Below, in pieces: positions 53,921-62,566 of a DNA stretch of 64,000 bases. How positions within the stretch are numbered: the stretch's first letter is position 1; every line of letters starts with the position of its first letter. The notes under the pieces were generated by a model that ran no database searches, was not told where the DNA came from, and saw nothing but the letters and a program-made list of their open reading frames with translations. Location of the stretch: positions 1 to 64,000 of the forward strand of contig CAVPTW010000013.1 of NCBI GenBank assembly GCA_963708735.1, written 5' to 3'. The position numbers were made by a program, and so were the translations under genes. Source of the DNA: JAGPUQ01 sp963708735 (GTDB lineage: Bacteria > Pseudomonadota > Gammaproteobacteria > Pseudomonadales > Porticoccaceae).

Positions 53921-56184
53921 ATGTCATTACGCAATCCGCAATCCGCAATCCGCAATCCGCAATCCGCAATCCGCGGCCGTTATCTATTTGTGCGCTGCTC
54001 GCAGCGCTGCTGCTTTGCCCGGTAGCTGCTCAGGCGCAGGAACCGGAACTCCCCAACGACGAAGGCCCTTATCTGGAGGGAGTGTTCGCCCGCGAGGCCG
54101 GCCAGCCGCTGGTCCTGCCGGCCAAGCAGTCGGAGTACGAACCGGCACCGCTGTTCGATGAAGAAGGCAACAGCAACAGCGTGATTGTGCTGCTCGATTT
54201 GGACGACCCGGCCTTCGATCCGGTACTGTCCGGCAAGGTCGAGCCGGGTGACCAGCTCGCCGCCGAGCAGGCCATGCTGGAGGCCATCAATGCCAGGGAG
54301 CCGGCAACCGGGTTGATGTTCTCCAACCCCGAACAGGCCCGTTATCTGATCCCGTCCGACGATCGTCTTGGCCCCGAAACGCGCGCATTGTTGAGTGCCG
54401 ATCACCCCGACGAACTTCTGCATCGCTACCTGGTGCTGCGCTATCCCTCGGTGGAGGCCGCCAAGGCTGCCGTCGGCTATCTCGGGAAGCGGCCCGGCGT
54501 GGTGTCGGCCGGTATCGACTGGAAGCTGGAGTTTCTGTGGGCGCCGAATGACCCCTACTTTCCGATCAACGCTGTCAGTGCCGGCCGCTACCAGTGGGGG
54601 ATGCACGCGATGAACTTCCCCTCGGCCTGGGATCGCACCAAGGGACATGGCTATGTGGCGGCGATCGACGGAGGGCTACCCAACAATCAACCCCACGCCG
54701 ATCTGGTGGCCAATTACCGGTCGCAGTTCTCTTTTGAAACCACCCCCAACCTAAATGGATTTCACGGCTCTCATGTGCTGGGCATTATCGGCGCCACTGC
54801 GAATAACAGCGTGGGCGTGGCCGGCGGCTGTCCCAATTGCAGCGTGGCCATGGTCCGTTGGAGCGGCACAACCTCGGAAAGCGCCTCCGGGGTTTACGGC
54901 TTGATCGAACGCGGCATCCAAGTGGTCAACATGAGCTTCGGAAAATCCGGTGTAAGTTGCTCAAGCTCCGAGATGACGTCGCTGTGCAATGCCATTGCCT
55001 CAGCGGATTCCCGCGACATTCTGTTGGTAGCCGCCGCGGGTAACAACGCTTCCAATACGACTCCCCAATTCCCTGCAAGTCATGGGTCGGTACTGGCGGT
55101 TGGCGGAGTCGAAAATACCAACGTTACCATTCCGGGGCAGTGGATTCGGTGGCAATACGGTTATGATCCTGCGTATGGAATAGAGATTGGTTCTACATAC
55201 CCTGGTCTTACCGGTGTTATGGGTCCCGCACGATCCATCGTATCGACCGTACCCACAAACTCAAACTACATTTCGACCGTCTCAATCAAATGTGGGGACG
55301 TTACGGGCGTTGACGAATCTGGCACGCCTGGTGACGGTTATGGAAGCTGCACCGGCACCTCCATGGCGGCGCCCCATGTCTCGGCCCTGGCGGGCATCCT
55401 CCGCTCCATCAATCCGCGTCTGTCGCGAACCGCGATCCGGGATCGCATCCGCGCCAGCGGCAGCCACTATGCCGCCCAGACGGCGGCGCTGGGATCGGGC
55501 CTACCCAACGCCCGCACCGCCGTGGACCAGACCATCGCCCAGACGCCCAACAAGCTGGCGCCGCTGTTTTCGATGTATAGCTCCGGGCGGCTGGATTATT
55601 TCTACACCACGGTGCCGCAGATGGCAGCGGCGGCGGCCTGGGGTACGCTCAGGCCGGTCAATGCCACCCAGGGCAGCGCCTATGTCTCGGTAGGCACTGC
55701 AATCACCAATTACGCGATTTTCCCAGGGGTCACACCGGCCATGTCCACGGCCGCGCCCAAGGCCCAAGTCTGGCTGTTCACCACCCCGGAAAATCCCAAG
55801 AGCGCGTCCATTCCACTGGTGCCCCTGTACCGGTTGAGCTGGAAGTGTGGTGACGCCACGCCCGTTCCGCCCACGATCTGTTCCAGCAACTCCAACCATA
55901 TGGACGTCACCTATACGGCGGATACCGCCGGGGTGTCCGCCTATCAAAGTGTGGGCTACAAGCTGGATGGCATCGAGGGCTATCTCTATCCCAAGACCAT
56001 GACCCAGCCGGCGGGCACGGTGCGGCTGATGCGCAAATACAACCCCGCGCGCGACGACCACGCCATTTTTCCCGAGAGCCAGCTCAGCGCCATGGCCGCC
56101 CAGGGCTATACCCAGAACTCGGGCAGCGACTGGATCGGCTACGTCTACCCCAACACCAACGGCAATGTGCCGGTGATCCAGTGA
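53921..56184 (+). CDS. Secreted subtilase (S8 peptidase) with phase-variable leader
   Basis: The mature part, in frame to TGA 56184, has a signal peptide (LSICALLAALLLCPVAAQA at 53983-54037), a propeptide-like region, and the S8 triad: Asp in AAIDGGLPNN, His in GFHGSHVLG and Ser in GTSMAAPHVSA. A C-terminal DUF5648-like region follows (YFYTT, IEGYLYP, RLMRKYNPARDDHAIF). The ATG at 53921 has a perfect SD but is in another frame owing to the (GCAATCC)6 repeat; one in-frame rare ATT (53926) could give leaky expression. ON forms would have about 756 residues. As sequenced, it is OFF. Confidence 0.85.
53931..53972 (+). repeat. Heptanucleotide tandem repeat (GCAATCC)6
   Basis: Six perfect copies of GCAATCC, starting four codons after the ATG at 53921. 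Because 7 is not a multiple of 3, adding or losing a unit changes the frame. With 6 copies the ATG frame ends at 54025; with 7 or 4 copies the ATG is joined to the protease frame, and the signal peptide (ICALLAALLLCPVAAQA) follows directly. Confidence 0.95.
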
Positions 56185-56193
56185 ATTGAAACG

Positions 56194-56219
56194 CCGGCAG
56201 CGGCTCGCGCCGCTGCCGG
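56194..56219 (+). terminator. Hairpin after the subtilase
   Basis: Perfect 11-bp stem CCGGCAGCGGC / GCCGCTGCCGG with loop TCGC. It is followed only by TATTCTTG, a weak T-tract, so it may be a partial terminator or an mRNA-stability hairpin between the subtilase and the next gene. Confidence 0.65.
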
Positions 56220-56246
56220 TATTCTTGATGACGGAGGAAATTTTCC

Positions 56247-57098
56247 ATGAATATCATTCAGCGCGCCATTCGCGGTTTTCTGCGGCTAGGGATCGCCAGC
56301 TGCCTGCTGGGACTAGCGATTCCCGGGCAGGCCCAGCAGTTGACGGTAACTCCGGCCACGCCGGAGGCTTATCAGCCCTTTAACCTCACACTTATAGTTC
56401 TTTGTGGGGGCGACTCTCTGGACCCGGCGACGATAGATGTCGATACGTCGTCGGATGCCATAATAGTCGTGGCGGCCGGAGCAGATTTCACTTGCCCACC
56501 TGATGAAAAGCTCGTGAACATCATGGGGCTTCCCGGCGGCGTATACAGCGTCAGCCGAAAAAGTGACCACGATGGTGTTGTAGATCAGGTTTATGGGGAC
56601 ATAACTGTCGCCTCTGCACCCCCTGCCCAACCCGTCTTCGCGTTCTACAACGAAGGTATCCGGCACTACTTCATCACGGCGGGCTCCGCTGAAAAGGACT
56701 CTCTGCTGGGCGGCGGCGGTGGCGGAGGCTGGGGGATTGTCGACGATGGTTTCAACGCTTGGCCCGCGGCGGGCCCGGCGCCGGATGCGGCCAAACCCGT
56801 GTGCCGGTTCTATTCGGCGGCGGTGAACTCCCACTTCTACACCGCCGGCCCCAACGAGTGCGAACTGCTCAAGCAGCCAAGCTCGGGCTGGACCTACGAG
56901 GGCATCGCCTTCCGCGCCCTGGTGCCGACCAAGGGTTCCTGCTATCCCGGCACCACGCCGGTGTGGCGGCTTTACAACGATCGCTTCGCACAAGCGGACA
57001 GCAACCACCGCTTCGTGGCCAGCCCGGATACCTATCGGCACATGATGGCCAATGGCTGGATCGGCGAGGGCGTGGCGTTCTGCGCGCCGGAGGCGTGA
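56247..57098 (+). CDS. Secreted DUF5648-domain protein
   Basis: 283 residues. The signal peptide is LRLGIASCLLGLAIPGQAQ. A beta-rich N-terminal part (about 30-120) with Cys pairs is followed by a DUF5648-like module (HYFITAG, FYSAAVNSHFYTAGPNEC, GWTYEGIAF, RLYNDRFAQADSNHRF). It has GGAGGAAA upstream. The C-terminal module resembles that of the preceding subtilase, so both may act at the same surface; function unknown. The 56700s have a glycine run (GGGGGGGW). Confidence 0.8.
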   Translation: MNIIQRAIRGFLRLGIASCLLGLAIPGQAQQLTVTPATPEAYQPFNLTLIVLCGGDSLDPATIDVDTSSDAIIVVAAGADFTCPPDEKLVNIMGLPGGVYSVSRKSDHDGVVDQVYGDITVASAPPAQPVFAFYNEGIRHYFITAGSAEKDSLLGGGGGGGWGIVDDGFNAWPAAGPAPDAAKPVCRFYSAAVNSHFYTAGPNECELLKQPSSGWTYEGIAFRALVPTKGSCYPGTTPVWRLYNDRFAQADSNHRFVASPDTYRHMMANGWIGEGVAFCAPEA

Positions 57099-57225
57099 GC
57101 CCCGGGCTCTTCGCGCCGCCCGCCATTCCCGGAAGCCGTCGCGGCTGCATTAGCCTCGGCGCTGCGCGTGCGGTTATGCTTCCGACCTTTCCAGCGCAGA
57201 CAGCGCAGCGAGACCCGCAGTGCAG

Positions 57226-58707
57226 ATGCCCGCCCCCGAACCGGCCATTCTGGCCCAGCGCGACGCCCTGCTCGCCGAGCTGCGCGCGCTGCTGCCGGCG
57301 GCGCGGGTGATTGCCGATGCCGCCGGGCTGCGCGCCTACGCTTGCGATGCGCTGACCGCCTACCGCGAGGCGCCGCTGGTGGCCGTGTTGCCGGACACGG
57401 TCGCGGAACTGGCCGGTGTGCTCGCGATCTGTCACCGCCGCAACATCAAGGTAGTCGCCCGCGGCGCCGGTACGTCGCTCTCGGGCGGCGCGTTGCCGCT
57501 CGCCGATGCGGTGCTGATCGGGCTCGGACGCTTCAACCGCATTCTCGATATCGACTACGCCAACCGCTGCATCACCGCCCAGAGCGGGGTCACCAATCTG
57601 GCGTTGAGCGAGGCGGTCGCCGCGCGCAATTTCTACTACGCGCCGGACCCGTCGAGCCAGATCGCCTGCACCATCGGCGGCAACGTCGCCGAGAATTCCG
57701 GCGGCGTGCACTGCCTGAAGTACGGCATGACCACCAACAATCTGCTCGGCCTGGAAATGGTGCTGCTGGATGGCACCGTCATTCGCCTGGGCGGCAAGCA
57801 CATGGACGCGGACGGCTACGACCTGCTGGGTTTGCTGACCGGGTCGGAGGGGCTGCTCGGCGTCATCACCGAGGTCACCGTGCGCATCCTGCCCCGCCCG
57901 GCGACGGCGCGCGCGGCGCTGCTCGGCTTTGCGAGCAACGAGGACGCCGGTCGCGTGGTCGCCGCCATCATCGCCGCCGGCATCATTCCGGCAGGACTGG
58001 AGATGATGGACAGATTCATCGTCGCGGCCACGGAGGCGTTCTGCCACCCCGGCTACCCGCTGGATGCCGAAGCGCTGTTGATCGTCGAGCTGGATGGTCC
58101 GGCCGCGGAAGTCGATCACCTGCTGGAGCGCGTGGTCGCCATCGCTCGCGCCAATGGCGCTACCTCGGTGCGCGCGAGTACCAACGAGGCGGAGCGACTT
58201 CTGTTCTGGCTCGGCCGCAAGTCGGCGTTTCCCGCGGTCGGCCGGCTGTCGCCCGATTACCTCTGCATGGACGGCACCATTCCCCGCCACCAGTTGCCCC
58301 ATGTGTTGCGGTGCATGGCGCAGATGAGTCGGAAATACGGGCTGCGGGTCACCAATGTGTTTCATGCCGGCGACGGCAATCTGCACCCGCTGATCCTGTA
58401 TGACGCCAATGTGCCCGGTGAGCTGGCGCGCGCCGAGGCCTTCGGTGCCGAAATTCTCACCCTGTGCGTGGCAGTGGGTGGCGTGCTCACCGGCGAGCAC
58501 GGCGTCGGCGTCGAGAAGCGCGATCTGATGGGCACCATGTTCGACGCCGACGACCTCGCCCAGCAGATGCGGGTGAAGTGCGCGTTCGATCCCGAGGGCC
58601 GGCTCAACCCGGGCAAGGTGTTCCCGCAGCTGCACCGCTGCGCCGAACTGGGCCGTCTGCATGTGCATCGCGGACAAATCCCGTTTCCCCATTTGCCCCG
58701 GCTGTAG
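57226..58707 (+). CDS. glcD: Glycolate oxidase FAD subunit GlcD
   Basis: 493 residues from ATG 57226 (an alternative GTG lies at 57220). FAD-binding PCMH domain with VVARGAGTSLSGGALP and TIGGNVAENSGG, then the C-terminal FAD-linked oxidase domain ending in FDPEGRLNPGKVF. With GlcE and GlcF it oxidises glycolate to glyoxylate at the membrane, passing electrons to quinone. GlcE starts 11 bases downstream. Confidence 0.95.
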   Translation: MPAPEPAILAQRDALLAELRALLPAARVIADAAGLRAYACDALTAYREAPLVAVLPDTVAELAGVLAICHRRNIKVVARGAGTSLSGGALPLADAVLIGLGRFNRILDIDYANRCITAQSGVTNLALSEAVAARNFYYAPDPSSQIACTIGGNVAENSGGVHCLKYGMTTNNLLGLEMVLLDGTVIRLGGKHMDADGYDLLGLLTGSEGLLGVITEVTVRILPRPATARAALLGFASNEDAGRVVAAIIAAGIIPAGLEMMDRFIVAATEAFCHPGYPLDAEALLIVELDGPAAEVDHLLERVVAIARANGATSVRASTNEAERLLFWLGRKSAFPAVGRLSPDYLCMDGTIPRHQLPHVLRCMAQMSRKYGLRVTNVFHAGDGNLHPLILYDANVPGELARAEAFGAEILTLCVAVGGVLTGEHGVGVEKRDLMGTMFDADDLAQQMRVKCAFDPEGRLNPGKVFPQLHRCAELGRLHVHRGQIPFPHLPRL

Positions 58708-58718
58708 CGGATTCGACG

Positions 58719-60002
58719 ATGGCCACCGTCTTCACCCCGCACCGCCCGGAGGAACTCAGCGAGATTGTGCGCTGGGCGGTGGCGAACGCCACGCCGCTGC
58801 GCGTCCTGGGCCGCGACAGCAAGGGCGGCCTCGGCCGGCCGGTGCCGGCGGAGCATGAGCTCCGCCTCGCGGGCTTCAGCGGCGTCAGCGGGTACGAACC
58901 CAGCGAACTGATACTGACCGCGGGTGCCGGCACGCCGTTGGCGGAAATCGAGGCGCTGTTGGCGGAGAACGGCCAGATGCTGGCGTTCGAGCCGCCGGAT
59001 CATGCGCGGTTGTTCACGGCGTCGACATCACCGCCGACGGGGGATGCGGAGCAGCCAGAGCGGACCGGCACTTTCGGCGCCACGCTCGGCGGGACTCTCG
59101 GCGGGACGGTCGCCAGCAATCTTTCCGGACCCCGCCGCTTTCTCGCCGGCGCCGCGCGCGATCATTTCCTCGGCTTTCGCGCCGTCAATGGCCGTGGCGA
59201 AGCCTTCAAGGCCGGCGGCCGGGTGGTCAAGAACGTCACCGGATTCGATCTGCCGAAACTGCTGGCCGGTTCCTGGGGCACGCTGGCGGCGCTGTGGGAA
59301 GTCACTGTGAAGGTCATGCCGGTGCCGGAATTTTCCTGCACGCTACTGGTTTTCGGCCTTGACGACACGGGCGCAAATCGCCTGATGAGCACCGCTGCGG
59401 CGTCGGCCCATGTGGTGAGCGGCGCGGCGCACCTGCCGGCGACGGTTGCGGCGCGCTCGGCGGTGGTCAAGGCGGCCGGGCAAGCGGTGACGGCGCTGCG
59501 CGTGGAAGGCCCGGAGCTTTCGACGCGCCATCGCGTCGCGGCGTTGAAAGCGCTGCTCGCCGACGGCGGCCGCGCGGGCATCGAGTGCGATGAGCTCGAC
59601 AACCCGGCAACGCGCGCGCTGTGGCGGGAAATCCGCGATCTGGCACTGCTCCCCGCCGGCGGCGAGCGCGAGATCTGGCGGCTGGCGCTGCCGCCGGCGA
59701 GCGCGCCGGGCGTGATCGCGCACTTGGAAAAAATGGCATCCGCCAGCGCATGGTTGCAGGATCAGGCCGGTGGCGCGCTCTGGCTATCCTGCCCCGCAGG
59801 CATTTCGGATGCGCAACTGCGCAGCGCGTTGCGGCCCGGCGGCGGCCACGCGACCCTGTGGTGCGCGAGTGCCGCGCGCCGCGCCGCGGTGCCGGTGTTC
59901 CACCCGCAGCCACCCGCGCTGGCGGCGTTGACGCGGCGGGTGAAAAGCAGCTTCGATCCCCGCGCCGTGCTCAATCCCGGCCGCATGTATTCCGATATCT
60001 AG
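58719..60002 (+). CDS. glcE: Glycolate oxidase subunit GlcE
   Basis: 427 residues from ATG 58719. A second FAD-binding protein, with GGTVASNLSGPRRF and VKNVTGFDLPKLLAGSWG, ending SSFDPRAVLNPGRMY. It is the middle gene of glcDEF; glcF starts nine bases after it. Confidence 0.94.
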   Translation: MATVFTPHRPEELSEIVRWAVANATPLRVLGRDSKGGLGRPVPAEHELRLAGFSGVSGYEPSELILTAGAGTPLAEIEALLAENGQMLAFEPPDHARLFTASTSPPTGDAEQPERTGTFGATLGGTLGGTVASNLSGPRRFLAGAARDHFLGFRAVNGRGEAFKAGGRVVKNVTGFDLPKLLAGSWGTLAALWEVTVKVMPVPEFSCTLLVFGLDDTGANRLMSTAAASAHVVSGAAHLPATVAARSAVVKAAGQAVTALRVEGPELSTRHRVAALKALLADGGRAGIECDELDNPATRALWREIRDLALLPAGGEREIWRLALPPASAPGVIAHLEKMASASAWLQDQAGGALWLSCPAGISDAQLRSALRPGGGHATLWCASAARRAAVPVFHPQPPALAALTRRVKSSFDPRAVLNPGRMYSDI

Positions 60003-60011
60003 GCGCTCCCG

Positions 60012-61352
60012 ATGCAGACCCACTTCACCGATTCGCAACGCACCGAGCCCGGCATCCGCATCGCCGAGGAAGTGCTGCGCAAATGTGTGCACTGCGGTTT
60101 CTGCACGGCGACCTGCCCGACCTACCGCATCACCGGCGATGAACTCGAGAGTCCGCGCGGACGCATTGCGCTGATTCAGGATCTGCTCGAAACCGGCGCC
60201 GCGCCGACCGCCCTGACCGTCGCCCACCTCGACCACTGCCTGTCGTGCCTGAGTTGCGAGAGCACTTGTCCCTCGGGGGTGTCCTACCGGCGTCTGATCG
60301 ACCAGGCGCGCGAGTTGATCGAAGCCAAATACCGCCGCCCGCTCTTCGACCGCGGGCTGCGCGCGCTGCTGGCGTGGCTGCTGCCGAAGCAGTCCTGGTT
60401 CCGGGCGGCGCTGGTCGCCGGGCGCTGGAGCCGGCCGCTGCTGCGTCTTGCCGGGCGCTTGTCGTTGCGCATCGACGCACTGGCACGCATGGTACCCGCC
60501 GCTTTACCGGCGCCGAGCACTGCCATCCGGCCCGGCACCTATGCGGCGCACGGCACCGAGGTCCGCCGCGTGGCGCTGCTGACTGGCTGCGTGCAGGGCG
60601 TGCTGGCGCCGGAGATCGACGCCGCCACGCTGCGCCTGCTGCGCCGCCATGGCTGTACCGTCGTGGTGCCGGCGCCCGCCGCCGGGTGCTGTGGCGCGCT
60701 GCCTCACCATCTGGGCAAGAGCGCAGCAGCGCAGGCGATGGTGCGGCGCAATCTCGACGCCTGGCGCGGACTGGTGCGCGCCGACTCAGCCACCGCGGTC
60801 GATACCCTGCTGATGACCGCTTCCGGCTGCGGCTCGCACCTGGTGGATTACGCGCACCTGTTACCGGGCGATCCGGACGCCACCGCCCTCGCCAGTCGCG
60901 TCCTGGATCTGTCGCAACTCCTCGACGAACTGTCCGTCACCGTGCCACTGCGCCCCGTCGCCAATATCGGCAAGGGCATGACAGTGGCCTGGCAGAGCCC
61001 CTGCTCGCTGCAACATGGGTTCGGTGAAAAAAGTGCGCCGATCCGGGTGTTGCAAGCCTGCGGCTTCGAGGTGCGCGAGCCGCTGAATCCGCATCTGTGC
61101 TGCGGCTCCGCCGGCACCTACAACCTGCTGCAACCGGAGTTCGCCGAGCGCCTGGGCCGCGACAAGGCCGATGCGATGGTCGCCACCGGCGCGACCATCG
61201 CGGTCAGCGCCAATATCGGCTGCATCACCCAGTTGCAGGCCAAGCTGGCGGAGACAGGTAATGGGCAGGCATCCATCCCGGTGCTGCATCTGGCCCAGAT
61301 GCTCGACTGGGCCACCGGCGGCCCGCGGCCTGGGGCGCTCGGCACCCCATGA
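60012..61352 (+). CDS. glcF: Glycolate oxidase iron-sulfur subunit GlcF
   Basis: 446 residues. Two 4Fe-4S motifs lie near the N-terminus: CVHCGFCTATCP and CLSCLSCESTCP. Two CCG-type domains follow (AAGCCGALPHHLG, CCGSAGTYNLLQ). It carries electrons from GlcD/E to the quinone pool. No glcC regulator or glcG/B gene is next to it. Confidence 0.95.
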   Translation: MQTHFTDSQRTEPGIRIAEEVLRKCVHCGFCTATCPTYRITGDELESPRGRIALIQDLLETGAAPTALTVAHLDHCLSCLSCESTCPSGVSYRRLIDQARELIEAKYRRPLFDRGLRALLAWLLPKQSWFRAALVAGRWSRPLLRLAGRLSLRIDALARMVPAALPAPSTAIRPGTYAAHGTEVRRVALLTGCVQGVLAPEIDAATLRLLRRHGCTVVVPAPAAGCCGALPHHLGKSAAAQAMVRRNLDAWRGLVRADSATAVDTLLMTASGCGSHLVDYAHLLPGDPDATALASRVLDLSQLLDELSVTVPLRPVANIGKGMTVAWQSPCSLQHGFGEKSAPIRVLQACGFEVREPLNPHLCCGSAGTYNLLQPEFAERLGRDKADAMVATGATIAVSANIGCITQLQAKLAETGNGQASIPVLHLAQMLDWATGGPRPGALGTP

Positions 61353-61422
61353 CCGCCGCTCCCCCGCGCGCGGAAACCCGGAAGCGTCCATAACAAGGAA
61401 GTGTCCCGGGCGACCGACGAGC

Positions 61423-61450
61423 GCAACCCGTCAATCGCAACCCGTCAATC
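61423..61450. repeat. 14-bp tandem repeat, two copies
   Basis: GCAACCCGTCAATC occurs twice (61423-61436, 61437-61450), followed by a further partial GCAAC, between glcF and the convergent SDR gene. No T-tract hairpin was recognised in the 106-base gap. Confidence 0.85.
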
Positions 61451-61458
61451 GCAACAAG

Positions 61459-62208
61459 TTAACCGGGCAGAAACAATCCGCCATTGACGTGCATGGTTTG
61501 TCCGGTGACATAGGACGATCCCTCCGACATGAAAAAGGCGGCGGCCTCGGCAATTTCCTCGGGTCTGCCGGGGCGGTTCATGGGCACCTCCTTCGCCAGA
61601 TTTTCGAAAAATTTGTCGGGGATGCTGCCGCGCAGGCCCTCGTGCATGATCAGCCCCGGCACGATCACATTGACGGTAACGCCGTGGGGCGCCAGATCCC
61701 GCGCCAGGGAACGGGTGTACCCGAGCACGCCGGCCTTGGCGGCCGCGTAACTGCCCCAGTCCCGGGGCGGGTTGTAGGCCGCGAGCGACGCAAAATTCAG
61801 GATGCGGCCAAAGCCCGCTTCCACCATGGGTTTGCAAAACGCCCGCGACAGGAAAAACGTGCCGTACATATTGACCTTGACGACGCGGTCCCAGGTCTTG
61901 GTGTCCATCTCCCAGGCCTTGCCCGGACCCTGGATGCCGGCATTGTTGATCAGGTAGGCGACGTGGATGTTGCGTTGCGCGAGTTCGGTGGCGAGTTCCT
62001 GGACCAGCTCTTCCTTGGTGATATCCAGCGGAAACAGCGTCACCATTTTGCTCTGTTCGGCGTCCAGTTCGCGCTCGCGCCAGCCGGCCAGTTGGTCGGC
62101 CTTGCGGTCGACGCCGATCACCGGGATACCCTGGCTGACAAGTTTCTTGGTCATCGCGGTGCCCAGACCGCCGATGGCGCCGGTGATGAGTGCATGGCCT
62201 CGGTTCAT
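61459..62208 (-). CDS. SDR family oxidoreductase (beta-ketoacyl reductase-like)
   Basis: 249 residues from ATG 62208 (GAGGAGA upstream), which fits the family start MNRGHALITGAIGGLG. The cofactor loop is TGAIGGLGT, NNAG is present, the catalytic pair is YAAAK, and the C-terminus is VTGQTMHVNGG. It resembles FabG/acetoacetyl-CoA reductase and 3-hydroxybutyrate dehydrogenase types. Substrate not determined. It is divergent from the TPP enzyme gene. Confidence 0.92.
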   Translation of the reverse strand: MNRGHALITGAIGGLGTAMTKKLVSQGIPVIGVDRKADQLAGWRERELDAEQSKMVTLFPLDITKEELVQELATELAQRNIHVAYLINNAGIQGPGKAWEMDTKTWDRVVKVNMYGTFFLSRAFCKPMVEAGFGRILNFASLAAYNPPRDWGSYAAAKAGVLGYTRSLARDLAPHGVTVNVIVPGLIMHEGLRGSIPDKFFENLAKEVPMNRPGRPEEIAEAAAFFMSEGSSYVTGQTMHVNGGLFLPG

Positions 62209-62566
62209 GACAGTTCTCCTCATGGGTTGGCGGTTATGGTTTTTTTGCCGGCATCGGACCCTGTCGGTCGCTCTATGCATTGGCGCTCGTCAGGGGAACC
62301 CGACAGGGCGCGGGGGGATCGTAGCCAAGGGCCGAAAGTAATACGCGGCGGACATCCGGTTGTCCACCGTTTCCTGTCGGTTGCTCCTGTCCGTTGCCCC
62401 TGTCCGGGCGTGCGGCCTGGACGCGGGCATTTCTTGTTGGCGTCAAACTTGCGTGCGCCAAATGCATGAGGTGCCGCGGCCCGCGCAATGACATGAAGAT
62501 TTTTCCGGGACGCAGCATCCTCGTGCTGCGCGGCGCACGCCATCCATCGGCACAGGAAAATCCATC
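62209..62566. other. Divergent intergenic region, 358 bases
   Basis: It lies between the SDR gene (minus) and the acetolactate-synthase-like gene (plus) and should hold both promoters. It has a Cys/Gly-rich GC-heavy composition and near-repeats (CCTGTCGGTTGCTCCTGTCC, 62376). No gene or clear promoter was identified. Confidence 0.5.

Noticed and set aside
53931..53972. CRISPR-like array
   Set aside because: Units are 7 bases with no spacers; this is a simple tandem repeat in a coding leader.
61171..62469. Plus-strand frame of 432 codons across the end of glcF and the SDR gene
   Set aside because: It covers two genes in other frames or strands with complete family motifs, so it is a shadow.
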